This document shows positions 24,230 to 33,483 of a stretch of 64,000 nucleotides of DNA, piece by piece. The translations under genes were made by a program, and so were the position numbers. The DNA lies in assembly GCA_016288755.1 (NCBI GenBank), contig JAEELE010000059.1, positions 1 through 64,000 on the forward strand. The letters run 5' to 3'. Position 1 is the stretch's first letter. The number at the start of each line of letters is the position of its first letter. This DNA comes from Oscillospiraceae bacterium. GTDB lineage: Bacteria > Bacillota > Clostridia > Oscillospirales > Ruminococcaceae. Below the pieces are notes generated by a model. It ran no database searches. It was not told where the DNA came from and saw nothing but the letters and a program-made list of their open reading frames with translations.

Positions 24230-24760
24230 TCAGCAATGTAACACGGTCTCTGTCACTGCTTCGATGATCGCAGTCAGCGGCTTTTCTCCGTCGATCACGA
24301 AATCCGCATCCGCAAGCCGGCTCTGCCGCATGTGCACGAACGCTTCCCGCGCATATTGCAGATAGCTTTCCATATCCGTGCGGATTTCCGCGCCGGAAGC
24401 CTCCTGCATATCCCGGAGCACCCTGCGCGCCAACGCGATATCCAGCGGCGTATCGAGAAAAATGCAGCAGTCGATCTCGTCCCGCAGCGTTTTGTGCTGA
24501 TAGCCGAACGGATAATCCAGCAGCAGGAAGTCGTATTTCCCGCTGCGCCTGATCGCGTCGATATCAGCCTTCAGCGGCGAAATATCCCAGACATGCACGT
24601 CTGCACCCTCTGCGAGCCACTTGGCATAATCGGTCACCTCGCCCGCAAAGGTGTAGTCGTCAAAATACAGCGCGGCGGCATTCGGCAGAAGCGCTCTGAC
24701 CGCCCTGACAGCGGTCGTTTTGCCGCCTGCCGTCACCGCGGCGATTGCAATGATCTTCAT
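24230..24760 (-). CDS. P-loop nucleoside/uridine kinase-like protein
   Basis: A 176-residue P-loop NTPase: AAVTAGGKTTA near 7-17 is a Walker A variant typical of uridine kinase-like proteins, followed by YFDDYTF near 32-38 and LLLDYPFG near 78-85. The substrate, perhaps a nucleoside, is inferred only from the fold. It is encoded 3 bases after mutL in the same direction, so it is probably translated from the same message. Confidence 0.75.
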   Translation of the reverse strand: MKIIAIAAVTAGGKTTAVRAVRALLPNAAALYFDDYTFAGEVTDYAKWLAEGADVHVWDISPLKADIDAIRRSGKYDFLLLDYPFGYQHKTLRDEIDCCIFLDTPLDIALARRVLRDMQEASGAEIRTDMESYLQYAREAFVHMRQSRLADADFVIDGEKPLTAIIEAVTETVLHC

Positions 24761-24763
24761 GAT

Positions 24764-26779
24764 TCAGTCCTGTATGCGCTTGAACTGCCGCTCGATGTAG
24801 TATTTCGAGAGCAAAAAGAGCACCGGACGCCCGTGCGGGCAGTGACGGATCTCCTCTCTGCCCCAGACCTCCTCGGCGAGCGCCTGCAGCTCTGCAAGGG
24901 TGTTGTGCGTGCCCGCTTTGATCGCCGCCTTGCACGCGAGCTCGTGGAATTTGTCGTCGAGCATGTGGCGGTCGGGCTCTGCGCGCTCCATGCGGCAGCT
25001 CTCGGCAAGCTCCGGGACCAGCGCGTCGAGGTCGAGGTCGGCGCAGGAGAGCGGCACGCCGGTCAGCTGCACCACCGGCGATTCCGAAAAATCAAACGAA
25101 AACCCGCAGCCCGCGAGCGTCTCCTGCTGCTCCTGCAGGGCGGTGATCTCGTCTGCGGTCATCAGCACGCGCACGGGCGTCAGCAGGCTCTGGCGGTCGC
25201 GGCACTCTCTCCGGCGGAAGCGCTCGAACAGAATGCGCTCATGTGCGGCATGCTTGTCGATCATGACAAACTGGTCGCCCGCCTCGCAGAGCACATAGTT
25301 TTCAAACAGCTCGCCAACCGCCCGGATCGGTGCGCACTGGATCGCCGAGATCGCCTCGTTGCGCGCCTCCGGCTCCTCCGGGAGCACGGCGGGGGCGGCA
25401 GACTGCCTTGTCAGCTCGGGGAAGGCACGCAGCGCCTCCGTGACCGCGGGCGCCGGAATCTGCTCCCGCTGCTTTGGCTGCATCGGCTCCGGCTGCTTTT
25501 GCTGCACCGGAATCTGCTGCGGGATTTCGGCGGGGGAATCGGTGAGGGGGGGCTCCGGCTCCGGCAACTTCGTATCTTCCTTCGGCTGCTCTGTGACAGG
25601 AATCTGCACAGCTGTTTCGGACTGCACAGGCTGCGGTGCTGCCGGGGCGACCGTCTGCGGAATAAGCGGCGCAGGGGTGTTGTCGTCCATGCCCGCGACC
25701 GGCGCATACCAGTCTCTTCCGGGACGCTGCGGGGCACCGGCGGCGGGTGCGGGCGGCGCGGGCATCTGGAATTCGTAGATCAGGTGATTCTGCTGCAGCG
25801 CGTTCATCACCGCGAAATAGACCGCATTGTAGGCACGCTTTTCGTCGGAGAAGCGCACCTCGGCTTTCGTCGGGTGCATGTTGACATCGACCGTACGCGG
25901 CGGAATCTGCAGGCGCAGCACGCAGGCGGGGTATTTGCCCGTCATGATCAGCGTCTGATATGCCTCCTCGATCGCGTTGATCAGCGCGAAGGAGCGCACG
26001 GGGCGCCCGTTGACAAAAAAGAGCTGGTGTGCGCGGTTCGGGCGCGCATAGAGCGGCTTCATGATGTAGCCGTCGACCGTGATCTCGCCGTCGGGCTCTG
26101 TATACTGCACCGGCAGCAGGTCGCGCGCGAAATCCTTGCCGTAGACCGCATAGACCGCCGAATAGAGCGAACCGTCGCCGGGCGTGACAAATTCGGTCTT
26201 GTTCTCGCGGATCAGCCGGAAGGCGATCTCCGGGTGCGAGATCGCCGCCTTCTGAAAGACCGCCGCGGCAGCATTGCCCTCGGCGGTGTCCTTTTTGAGA
26301 AAGCCGGCGCGCACCGGCACATTGTAGAACAGATCGCGGACAATGACGGTCGTGCCCTCGGGGCAGCCGCTTTGCTCAAAGGCGGTCTCCTCGCCGCCCT
26401 CGATCGCGTAATGCGTGCCGTATTCGGCGCCGTGCTGCCGCGTGAGCACCTCGGTGCGCGAGACCGCGCAGATCGACGCCAATGCCTCGCCGCGGAACCC
26501 GAGCGTAAAGATGCTTTCGAGGTCGGCTTTGTCGCTGATCTTGCTGGTCGCGTGGCGCAGAAACGCCGTGCGCACCTGCTCGGGCGCGATGCCGCAGCCG
26601 TCGTCTGTCACGCGCAGATAGAGCGCACCGCCGCGCTTCATTTCCGCAGTGATGCGCTTCGCGCCCGCGTCGATCGCGTTTTCGGTCAGCTCCTTGAGCA
26701 CCGATGCCGGGCGTTCGATCACCTCGCCCGCCGCGATCAGCTCGGCAATATCCTTCGGTAAAACGTGAATTTCAGGCAA
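24764..26779 (-). CDS. mutL: DNA mismatch repair protein MutL
   Basis: A 671-residue protein. The N-terminal GHKL ATPase motifs are complete: ENAIDAGAKRI near 33-43, DDGCGI near 58-63 and GFRGEAL near 93-99. A Pro/Gln-rich linker (about 355-475) leads to the C-terminal dimerisation domain, which carries the endonuclease motif DKHAAHERILFE (fitting D-x-H-A-x2-E-x4-E) and the CPHGRPV motif. It is therefore the nicking type found in bacteria without MutH. MutS is encoded 1.6 kb away on the same strand. Confidence 0.96.
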   Translation of the reverse strand: MPEIHVLPKDIAELIAAGEVIERPASVLKELTENAIDAGAKRITAEMKRGGALYLRVTDDGCGIAPEQVRTAFLRHATSKISDKADLESIFTLGFRGEALASICAVSRTEVLTRQHGAEYGTHYAIEGGEETAFEQSGCPEGTTVIVRDLFYNVPVRAGFLKKDTAEGNAAAAVFQKAAISHPEIAFRLIRENKTEFVTPGDGSLYSAVYAVYGKDFARDLLPVQYTEPDGEITVDGYIMKPLYARPNRAHQLFFVNGRPVRSFALINAIEEAYQTLIMTGKYPACVLRLQIPPRTVDVNMHPTKAEVRFSDEKRAYNAVYFAVMNALQQNHLIYEFQMPAPPAPAAGAPQRPGRDWYAPVAGMDDNTPAPLIPQTVAPAAPQPVQSETAVQIPVTEQPKEDTKLPEPEPPLTDSPAEIPQQIPVQQKQPEPMQPKQREQIPAPAVTEALRAFPELTRQSAAPAVLPEEPEARNEAISAIQCAPIRAVGELFENYVLCEAGDQFVMIDKHAAHERILFERFRRRECRDRQSLLTPVRVLMTADEITALQEQQETLAGCGFSFDFSESPVVQLTGVPLSCADLDLDALVPELAESCRMERAEPDRHMLDDKFHELACKAAIKAGTHNTLAELQALAEEVWGREEIRHCPHGRPVLFLLSKYYIERQFKRIQD

Positions 26780-26797
26780 GACCCCGCGCTCCTTTCC

Positions 26798-27049
26798 TTA
26801 TTCTGCATATAAAACAATATCACTGCCTGCAAAAAAATCCCGTATCTCCTGCTCCGGAAGCCATGCTCTGTGCGGATATTCCTCCGCAAAAAAGCGGATG
26901 ATCTGCGCACAGCTCCACGGCCCCACATCGGTTTTGTAATCCGGGTAATCCGCCGCGATGTCACGCCAGTCCGCATAGGGCTTTTTCGTCAGCAGGATAT
27001 CGCAGCGGTCCTCCGTTTCGAGATAAACAATCCGTGCAAGCGCTTCCAT
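26798..27049 (-). CDS. Small hypothetical protein
   Basis: An 83-residue acidic protein, rich in Trp, Tyr and Asp (KPYADWRDIAADYPDYKTD near 23-41). Its ATG directly follows the stop codon TAG of the fragment at 27050, so it would be translated by re-initiation. No family recognised. It and the preceding fragment could be parts of one decayed gene. Confidence 0.5.
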   Translation of the reverse strand: MEALARIVYLETEDRCDILLTKKPYADWRDIAADYPDYKTDVGPWSCAQIIRFFAEEYPHRAWLPEQEIRDFFAGSDIVLYAE

Positions 27050-27205
27050 CTACCAATCCTCCTGTAGTTCTGTGTGCAAAAGCCGCTCCAGACCGTCAAA
27101 AACAGCCTGAATCCGCGCATCCCTCCGGATGCCCCGGTACCAGTTGTCGCTTGTCACGACCGCAATATAATTTGTGCGTTCGGGGTCTGTTTCAGAGATA
27201 ATCCC
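27050..27205 (-). pseudogene. Possible coding fragment after the SUFU-like gene
   Basis: In the +1 frame relative to the end of the SUFU-like gene, about 50 codons (TNYIAVVTSDNWYRGIRRDA and onward to HTELQEDW) have protein-like composition and end in TAG immediately before the next ATG. There is no normal start codon with a ribosome-binding site. It could be a frameshifted C-terminal extension, a remnant of another gene, or chance. Confidence 0.3.
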
Positions 27206-27857
27206 GCGTGCGGTCCATATCGGTTTCCAGCTCGGGATAATCCGTCCGCAGTGCCCGGAGCAGCACCGGCACCAGCGATTTGTCCGCCCGGACCGCGAGA
27301 AATTCCTTTGTCGTGATGCCGACCAGCTGCAAAAACGCCAGCTCGCCGTAGATCGTCTGCCGCGTCGGAATCTCGGTGTCATTGACGATCAGCAGCGCGG
27401 TGATCCTGCTCTCGGGCTTGCTGAGATTGAGCGACTGCGGTTCGCTTGCCGAGCCGACATACTGATCCGGCTCGAACCAGCGCTTGCTCTGGAAGGTGTA
27501 GCGCGCGAGATTGCCCATCATGTTCATCGCCCAGACGCATTCGTTCGGTGCGGTGTTTTTGAGCTTGACCGTCATTTCGTAGCCCCATTTGCTGAAATCG
27601 CCGCCGAGCGACTCCTCATCGGCGTAGAGCTCGCTCATGCCGAAGGTCACAACATGGCTGTAGCCCTTCTCAGACTGATAGGCGCTGTAGCCGTCGAGAT
27701 ATTCGGGTCCGCCGAACATCGCCCGGCTCGTGATGACCGTGCCGAAATGCTCGGGCTGCTGCTCGCCGTAGACCGCTTTGAACGCGGCTTCGATCTCGTC
27801 CCAGCCCGGCGCCCATTCCTTGTCCTGTGCCTTTTCCCTGAATTCCTCCAAAGTCAC
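27192..27857 (-). CDS. Suppressor-of-fused (SUFU) domain protein
   Basis: A 221-residue protein. The SUFU-like fold is recognisable from SKWGYEMTVKL (about 91-101), WAMNMMGNLARYTF (about 111-124) and the ITALLIVNDTEIPT-TIYGELAFLQLVGIT block (about 153-185). Bacterial SUFU-domain proteins are common in Firmicutes and often belong to toxin-immunity or unknown loci. The start is GTG at 27857, preceded by AAAGGGTG; a longer in-frame start at 27986 would run through a region with a heptamer repeat and has no site. Confidence 0.8.
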   Translation of the reverse strand: MTLEEFREKAQDKEWAPGWDEIEAAFKAVYGEQQPEHFGTVITSRAMFGGPEYLDGYSAYQSEKGYSHVVTFGMSELYADEESLGGDFSKWGYEMTVKLKNTAPNECVWAMNMMGNLARYTFQSKRWFEPDQYVGSASEPQSLNLSKPESRITALLIVNDTEIPTRQTIYGELAFLQLVGITTKEFLAVRADKSLVPVLLRALRTDYPELETDMDRTRDYL

Positions 27858-27940
27858 TGTGATGCACCCTTTCTGCTGTTGCAATGTTTCCTCAGAAATG
27901 AGCGCTCCGGCGTGAGGTGTTATTCCGCCCTTCTCATTTC

Positions 27941-28405
27941 TCACTTCATGATTTTCCCGGCATACGCCAGAATCTTCTCGACCCATTCGTCATCCTGTGC
28001 GCCGATCTGAAACACGCGGAAGCCGTAATACTGCCCGTTTTCCCAGACAGAGCGGTCGTCGTCGACATGCAGGTCAATGCGGTAATGCGCGGGATATTTC
28101 GAGGGCATCGGCTCGCCGTGATCCGCCTGCACCTCTTTCTCATGGCGCGCACCGTTCACAATCTCATCGAAGCGGATGCCGTACTGCCGGAAGAGCCCGC
28201 GGATATAGCGCGGCGACCGGAAGGACGTCGTATAGACCCAGAGCTCCCAGCCCGCCTCGCGCAGCCGCCGCATCAGCTCCGGCGTTCCGGCACGCAGCCG
28301 CTCCTTGTAGATGCGGTCCCACGGAAACCGCGGTGCGGGCTCTGTTTTGAAGTTCACGTCGTCGACGAACAGGGTGTCGTCGAGATCAAATGATATCCGC
28401 TTCAT
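27941..28405 (-). CDS. HAD-family phosphatase, short
   Basis: A 154-residue protein opening with SFDLDDTLF (Asp6, Asp8), the HAD nucleophile motif. The DLHVDDDRSVWENG segment near 111-124 supplies the late acidic residues, and the TTSFRSPRYIRG segment near 58-69 fits motif II. A small, capless HAD with unknown substrate. The ATG overlaps the mutS stop codon (ATGA), so it is coupled to mutS. Its C-terminal end lies near a short heptamer repeat at 27930-27948. Confidence 0.75.
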   Translation of the reverse strand: MKRISFDLDDTLFVDDVNFKTEPAPRFPWDRIYKERLRAGTPELMRRLREAGWELWVYTTSFRSPRYIRGLFRQYGIRFDEIVNGARHEKEVQADHGEPMPSKYPAHYRIDLHVDDDRSVWENGQYYGFRVFQIGAQDDEWVEKILAYAGKIMK

Positions 28406-31023
28406 TGCAGCATTGCGGTCAGGTCGAGCAGCAGCTCCCGGCACTCCGCATCGGAGAGCTCATGCACATGGGTCTTTGAGAGCCTTGCGATCACCTGTGC
28501 ATCGGCATCGGCAGAAAAGCTCATCTGCCCTGCGGATTCCGCCGCGAGCTTCTGCGCATGGGCTTCCTTTTCCGCTCTGGACTGCGCCTCCAGCTCGGTC
28601 AGCAGCGCCCGCGCACGGTTCGTCACCTGCGCCGGGAGCCCCGCGAGCTTTGCGACCTCGATGCCGTAGCTGTCGTCTGCCGCACCGTCGACGATCTTGC
28701 GCAGGAACCGGATCGTATCGCCGTGCTTCTGCACCGCGACCGAGAGATTCCGCACGCCGTCGCACTGCCCCTCGAGCATGGTCAGCTCGTGATAATGCGT
28801 CGCAAAGAGCGTCTTGCAGCCGATCTTTTTGCCGGAGATAAACTCCGCGACCGCCCTTGCGATGCTGATGCCGTCGAAGGTCGAGGTGCCGCGCCCGACC
28901 TCGTCAAGAATGACAAGGCTGTTCGGGGTCGCGCGCTTCAGGATATCCGAGACCTCGTGCATCTCGACCATGAAGGTCGATTCGCCCGCTGTCAGGTCGT
29001 CCGAGGCGCCGACTCTGGTGAAGACCGCATCGACGACCGAGATTTTCGCGTATGATGCCGGCACGAAGCTGCCCATCTGCGCCATCAGCACGATCAGCGC
29101 CGTCTGCCGCATATAGGTCGATTTTCCGCTCATGTTCGGTCCGGTGATGATCGCGAGCCGGTTTGCCTTGCGGTCGAGCAGCACATTGTTCGGCACAAAG
29201 ACCGAATCGGTCAGCATCTGCTCGACGACCGGATGCCGCCCGTCGTGGATCTCGATGCGACCGTCGACGGCGATCTCGGGCTTGCAGTATTCATTTTCGA
29301 GCGCGGTGATCGCCAGCGAACAGAGCACGTCGACCTGTGCGACGGCTGCCGCGGTCTGCTGGACGGTTTTGAGCTGCTGTGCCAGAAAATCGCGCAGCTC
29401 CGAGAAGATCACGCCCTCGAGCGCCAGTGCCCTGTCCTTCGCACTGACGATCATATTCTCGGTCTCGCGCAGCTCCTGCGTGATGTAGCGCTCGCAGTTG
29501 GCAAGGGTCTGCTTGCGGACCCACTCCGGCGGCACCTGCTCGTAATAGGAGCGCGACACCTCGAGATAATAGCCGAAGACGCGGTTATAGCCGATCTTCA
29601 GATTCTTGATGCCGGTGCGCTCGCGTTCGCGCTGCTCGATCTCCGCGATCAGATCGGTGCCGTGGTTCATCGCGTGACGGAGCCGGTCGAGCTCCTCGTG
29701 GAAGCCGTCGCGGATGACGCCGCCGTCCTTGATCTGCACGGGCGGCTCATCGACCAGCGCCCGCTCGATCAGGTCGGAGATCTCGCTGAGCGGGGAAATT
29801 TCCCCCTCGAGCCGTTTCAGGAGCGCCGACTGCGCCAGCGTTTGCAGCTGCGATTTGAGCGCGGGCAGCTGCAGTGCGGTCTGCGAGAGCGATTTCATAT
29901 CGCGCGGGGTCGCCTTCTGGAACATCACTCTGGACATGAGCCGCTCCAGATCGAACACGCGGTCCAGCAGCTCGCGCAGCTCCGAGAGCGTCACGCTCTG
30001 CTTCGTCAGCAGCTCGACCGCGTTGAGGCGGTCCATGATCTGCTTGGGGTTCGTCAGCGGCTGCTCCATCCATGTGCGCAGCATCCGTCTGCCCATCGCG
30101 GTCTCGGTCCGGTCGAGCACGCCGAGCAGCGAGCCCTTTTTCTCGTGGGTGCGCAGTGTCTCGGTCAGCTCGAGATTGCGCCGCGCACTCGAATCGAGCC
30201 CCATGATGCCGTCTTTGCCGTGCACGGTGATCTCTGTGAAGCGCCCGACTGCCGCGCGCTGCGTTTCCGCGATATACTGAAACAGACCGCAGCAGACGCA
30301 GGCATCTGCGCCGGACTCGGACAGCCCGAGCGCGGGGAGCGAATCGGCGGAGCACTGCTTCAGCACCAGATCGCGCTGCTTTTCCGGTGAAAAGCAGTCG
30401 TCGTCGCGCAGCGTCACCATGCAGTGCGTGCGCGTTTTGAGATAATCCGCGACCGGCTTATAGTCGAGGAATGCCTTTGTGATCAGCAGCTCTGCGGGCT
30501 GATAGCGGTCGAGCAGCGCAATGAGCGCGTCCGTCCTGCCGCTGTCCTCGAGCCGGTGCAGATTGACCGCGCCGGTCGAGATATCCGCCGCACAGAAGGC
30601 GAGCTCATCCTTTGTGCTCCACACCGCCGCGAGATAATTGCTTTTGGATTCGTCAAGCATCGAGGATTCGATCAGCGTGCCGGGGGTCACGACGCGGATG
30701 ACGCCGCGCTCGACCAGACCCTTCGCCAGTGCGGGGTCCTCCATCTGCTCGCAGATCGCGACCCGGTAGCCGAGCCCGACCAGCCGCTTGAGATACTGCT
30801 CCACCGCGTGATAGGGCACGCCGCACATCGGCGCACGGGTCGGCAGACCGCAGTCTCTGCCCGTGAGGGTCAGCTCGAGCAGCTTTGAGACGAGGATCGC
30901 GTCGTCGAAGAACATCTCGTAGAAATCGCCGAGCCGGAAAAAAACGATGGCATCGCCGGCAGCATCCTTCACGGCGAGATACTGCTGCATCATCGGCGAG
31001 AGCTTCGAGCGGTCAAATTCCAT
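28402..31023 (-). CDS. mutS: DNA mismatch repair protein MutS
   Basis: An 873-residue protein. The mismatch-reading motif FFRLGDFYEMF near 26-36 is intact (Phe-x-Glu wedge), followed by connector, lever and clamp domains and a C-terminal ABC ATPase with Walker A GPNMSGKST and Walker B VILDEVGRGTSTFDG. It recognises mismatches and recruits MutL. The start at 31023 (MEFDRSKLSP) is typical of the family and follows a GGAGCC-type site; an upstream extension of 19 residues is cryptic. It is co-directional with the ylbF-like gene 17 bases upstream. Confidence 0.97.
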   Translation of the reverse strand: MEFDRSKLSPMMQQYLAVKDAAGDAIVFFRLGDFYEMFFDDAILVSKLLELTLTGRDCGLPTRAPMCGVPYHAVEQYLKRLVGLGYRVAICEQMEDPALAKGLVERGVIRVVTPGTLIESSMLDESKSNYLAAVWSTKDELAFCAADISTGAVNLHRLEDSGRTDALIALLDRYQPAELLITKAFLDYKPVADYLKTRTHCMVTLRDDDCFSPEKQRDLVLKQCSADSLPALGLSESGADACVCCGLFQYIAETQRAAVGRFTEITVHGKDGIMGLDSSARRNLELTETLRTHEKKGSLLGVLDRTETAMGRRMLRTWMEQPLTNPKQIMDRLNAVELLTKQSVTLSELRELLDRVFDLERLMSRVMFQKATPRDMKSLSQTALQLPALKSQLQTLAQSALLKRLEGEISPLSEISDLIERALVDEPPVQIKDGGVIRDGFHEELDRLRHAMNHGTDLIAEIEQRERERTGIKNLKIGYNRVFGYYLEVSRSYYEQVPPEWVRKQTLANCERYITQELRETENMIVSAKDRALALEGVIFSELRDFLAQQLKTVQQTAAAVAQVDVLCSLAITALENEYCKPEIAVDGRIEIHDGRHPVVEQMLTDSVFVPNNVLLDRKANRLAIITGPNMSGKSTYMRQTALIVLMAQMGSFVPASYAKISVVDAVFTRVGASDDLTAGESTFMVEMHEVSDILKRATPNSLVILDEVGRGTSTFDGISIARAVAEFISGKKIGCKTLFATHYHELTMLEGQCDGVRNLSVAVQKHGDTIRFLRKIVDGAADDSYGIEVAKLAGLPAQVTNRARALLTELEAQSRAEKEAHAQKLAAESAGQMSFSADADAQVIARLSKTHVHELSDAECRELLLDLTAMLQ

Positions 31024-31040
31024 GTGCGCGGCTCCGTTTC

Positions 31041-31454
31041 TCAGTGACAGCCGCCGCAGGCAGAGCAGTCTCCGCTGCACGAGGCTGCCGCGGTCAGATC
31101 AAAGCTGTCGGGGTCCTTGCCCGCGGCGCTCATCGCGATGACGCGGTTGATGCCGTCGAGCAGCTGCTCAAATGCCGCCCGGGCGCCCTGATAGGCAGCC
31201 ATCGAGGGGTTGGACATGATCTCGCCGTAGAGTGCCTTCGCCTCGGCTTCGAGCGCATTGATGCGGTCCTCATCGGGGCGCTCGCTGCTCTGCTCGCGCT
31301 CTAAATCGCGGCGCTTGACCGTGAAGGACGCGATCAGGTCCTGCAGCACGGAATCGTTGTCGTTGGTTTCCGCAGCCGCGCGGAAGCTGAGATACCGCTC
31401 GTCCTGCTGGAGCGCACGCCCCAGCTCCTTTGCCATTTCCATCAAATCAGCCAT
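31041..31454 (-). CDS. YlbF-family regulator with Cys-rich tail
   Basis: A 137-residue, mostly helical protein of the YlbF/YmcA family (DUF964): ELGRALQQDERYLSFRAA near 10-27 and a long coiled middle region. In Bacillus the YlbF-YmcA-YaaT complex helps RNase Y-dependent mRNA maturation and carries iron-sulfur clusters. The C-terminus here ends with a cluster of five Cys and a His (CSGDCSACGGCH), which could ligate such a cluster; I cannot confirm this. It lies just upstream of mutS. Confidence 0.85.
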   Translation of the reverse strand: MADLMEMAKELGRALQQDERYLSFRAAAETNDNDSVLQDLIASFTVKRRDLEREQSSERPDEDRINALEAEAKALYGEIMSNPSMAAYQGARAAFEQLLDGINRVIAMSAAGKDPDSFDLTAAASCSGDCSACGGCH

Positions 31455-31468
31455 TTTAGGTTCCTCCG

Positions 31469-31506
31469 GAATTAGAAATTAGATATTAGAGATTAGAAGT
31501 GAGAAG
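31469..31506. repeat. Heptamer tandem array (AAATTAG type)
   Basis: Five 7-base units of the form NNNTTAG, then NNNTGAG (AAATTAG, ATATTAG, AGATTAG, AAGTGAG), in the gap between the ylbF-like gene and the isochorismatase gene. Confidence 0.7.
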
Positions 31507-31508
31507 CT

Positions 31509-32039
31509 TCAGCCGTTCGGCACCTGAATCTGCACGCCGACCCGGTTGAGCTGCATCGTCATTTTTGCGATGCGGTCTGCGCCGTAGCGGGTGCCGGTGC
31601 AGTCCTGCAGCAGCACGACATGTGCGCCGGTCAGTGCCGCGCCCTTCGCAGTCTCGCCCGCACAGCCGCAGAAATCCAGCCCGCAGACCGCGATCTCCGT
31701 ATAATTGCGCTTGGCTGCCATATCGCGGAACGCAGGCACCGAAAAGGCATCCGGCATCTGCTTGTCCCAGATCAGGTCGCTGACGACCTCGAGCCCCTCA
31801 TAGAGCTCGATGCCGGGCGTCCCCGAGAGGCTGTGCCCGATCAGCTTGCGCGTCAGCCAGTTGTTCGGGATCACCTCGCGGATGTAGTGAACATCAAAGC
31901 CGAATTCCAGATAGAATTCGACGGCGCTGTTGACATTTGCTACCAGCTGCTCGGTATTGTAGGTGAACTGCGGCTTGCGCAGCCCCCAGAGATAGTCGTT
32001 CTGCATGTCGACAACGATCAGCGCACCCTTGCCTGCCAT
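31509..32039 (-). CDS. Isochorismatase-like cysteine hydrolase (paralogue 2)
   Basis: A 176-residue paralogue of the protein at 22546-23061. It carries a complete triad, Asp11 (VVDMQNDYLW), Lys93 (WDKQ) and Cys124 (LDFCGCAGETAKG). The substrate is unknown; nicotinamide is possible but the binding residues cannot be judged. It is encoded 12 bases after miaB in the same direction. Confidence 0.88.
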   Translation of the reverse strand: MAGKGALIVVDMQNDYLWGLRKPQFTYNTEQLVANVNSAVEFYLEFGFDVHYIREVIPNNWLTRKLIGHSLSGTPGIELYEGLEVVSDLIWDKQMPDAFSVPAFRDMAAKRNYTEIAVCGLDFCGCAGETAKGAALTGAHVVLLQDCTGTRYGADRIAKMTMQLNRVGVQIQVPNG

Positions 32040-32051
32040 AGTATACCCCTT

Positions 32052-33419
32052 TCAGACGGCTTCACCCGTCAGTGCCCAGTTTTTCACGCCGGTGATGCGG
32101 ATATCGAGCATCTGCCCGACCTGCTCTGCGCGCCCCGGCACGGCGGCGTTGAGCCCCTCGCGGGTCTTGCCCGTGAGAATGCCTGTCACCTCATTGTATT
32201 TCTCGGCGAGCATCCGGCATGTGCGCCCGAGAAAGCGCGCGTTGAACTGCTCCGAGAGCGCCCGCTGCGTTTCCAGCAGCCGCGCCATGCGGTCGGCGAT
32301 CTCCGCTTCGGTCGAGACATTTTCCGTCTCCGCGGCAGGTGTGCCCTCGCGCGGCGAATAGATGAACGTGTAGAGATTGTCGTATTTCACGCGGCGGATC
32401 AGTGCCAGCGTCTGCTGAAAATCCGCCTCAGTCTCGGTCGGAAAGCCGACGATCAGATCGCTCGAGAACGAAAAATCGGGGTCGAGCGCGCGTGCATAGT
32501 CGATCAGCGCCAGATATTTTTCGACAGTGTAATGCCGGTTCATCGCCCTGAGCACGGCATCGCTGCCCGACTGCACCGGCAGATGCAGATGCCGCCCGAT
32601 GTGCTCCGACTGCATGATCGTATCGATCAGCTCGGGGGTCGCGTCCTTCGGGTGCGAGCTCATGAAGCGGATGAAATAATCCCCGGGAATGCGGTCGAGG
32701 CGCCGCAGCAGCGTGGGAAAGCTGATCTCCGTTTCGAGCCCTCTGCCGTAGGAATTGACATTCTGCCCCAGCAGCAGGATCTCCCGGTATCCCTGCGCGA
32801 TGAGCCCGCGCACCTCCTGCTCGATCGCCTCGGGACTGCGCGAGCGCTCTCTGCCGCGCACATAGGGCACGATGCAGTAGGTGCAGAAGTTGTTGCAGCC
32901 GTACATCACCGGCACGCTCGCGAGAAAGCGGCTCATGCGGACGGTCGGCAGGGTCTCGTCGGGGAGCCCCGCAAAGGCGAGCGCCTCGGTGTGCTTCTGC
33001 CCGCGGTAGACCTCGAGCAGCGCGCCGGGGAGCCGCTCCATCGCGCCCGCGCCGAGCACCATCGAGACATACGGATAGGATTTGCGCAGCAGCTCGCGCA
33101 CGCTCTGCTCCTCCGCCATGCAGCCGCAGAGCCCGATCACAAGCCGCGGATTGCGCTCCTTGAGGCTCTTGAGCGCGCCAAGCCAGCCGAGCACGCGCGA
33201 TTCGGCATGTGCACGCACAGCGCAGGCGTTATAGAGAATGACATCCGCCTCCTCGCGGGAATCCGTCAGCTCGAAGCCCAGATCGCGCAGGATGCCCTGA
33301 TATTTTTCGCCGTCGCAGAAATTGAGCTGACAGCCAAAGCTCTGCACATGCGCCTTCGGGGTGTGCGGAAAGGTCTCCAGCACGGCGCGGATGCCCTCCC
33401 TCGTTGCAGTATCGGTCAT
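32052..33419 (-). CDS. miaB: tRNA-2-methylthio-N6-dimethylallyladenosine synthase
   Basis: A 455-residue radical-SAM methylthiotransferase that completes the A37 modification started by MiaA. The UPF0004 domain carries Cys residues at FGCQLNF, ACAV and GLCGCMAEE, the radical-SAM motif is CNNFCTYCIVPYVRGRERSR, and a C-terminal TRAM domain follows. The start at 33419 (MTDTATREGIR) follows AAAGGTGG; the 47 upstream codons span a heptamer array and are not counted. The isochorismatase gene follows. Confidence 0.95.
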   Translation of the reverse strand: MTDTATREGIRAVLETFPHTPKAHVQSFGCQLNFCDGEKYQGILRDLGFELTDSREEADVILYNACAVRAHAESRVLGWLGALKSLKERNPRLVIGLCGCMAEEQSVRELLRKSYPYVSMVLGAGAMERLPGALLEVYRGQKHTEALAFAGLPDETLPTVRMSRFLASVPVMYGCNNFCTYCIVPYVRGRERSRSPEAIEQEVRGLIAQGYREILLLGQNVNSYGRGLETEISFPTLLRRLDRIPGDYFIRFMSSHPKDATPELIDTIMQSEHIGRHLHLPVQSGSDAVLRAMNRHYTVEKYLALIDYARALDPDFSFSSDLIVGFPTETEADFQQTLALIRRVKYDNLYTFIYSPREGTPAAETENVSTEAEIADRMARLLETQRALSEQFNARFLGRTCRMLAEKYNEVTGILTGKTREGLNAAVPGRAEQVGQMLDIRITGVKNWALTGEAV

Positions 33420-33440
33420 ACCGTTCCACCTTTTTGTAAA

Positions 33441-33474
33441 AATGAGAAATGTGAAGTGAGAAGTGAGAAATGAA
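33441..33474. repeat. Heptamer tandem array (AGTGAGA type)
   Basis: AATGAGA, AATGTGA, AGTGAGA, AGTGAGA and AATGAAA units in the gap upstream of miaB. Confidence 0.65.
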
Positions 33475-33483
33475 AAAGCGCCG

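Noticed and set aside
24332..26761. Plus-strand open frame of 809 codons across mutL
   Set aside because: Antisense shadow of mutL; no family motifs and strongly skewed composition.
27206..27382. Upstream part of the minus-strand frame ending at 27050
   Set aside because: Its Trp/Arg/Ser/Cys-rich composition is that of a shadow frame within the SUFU gene; only the last about 50 codons look protein-like.
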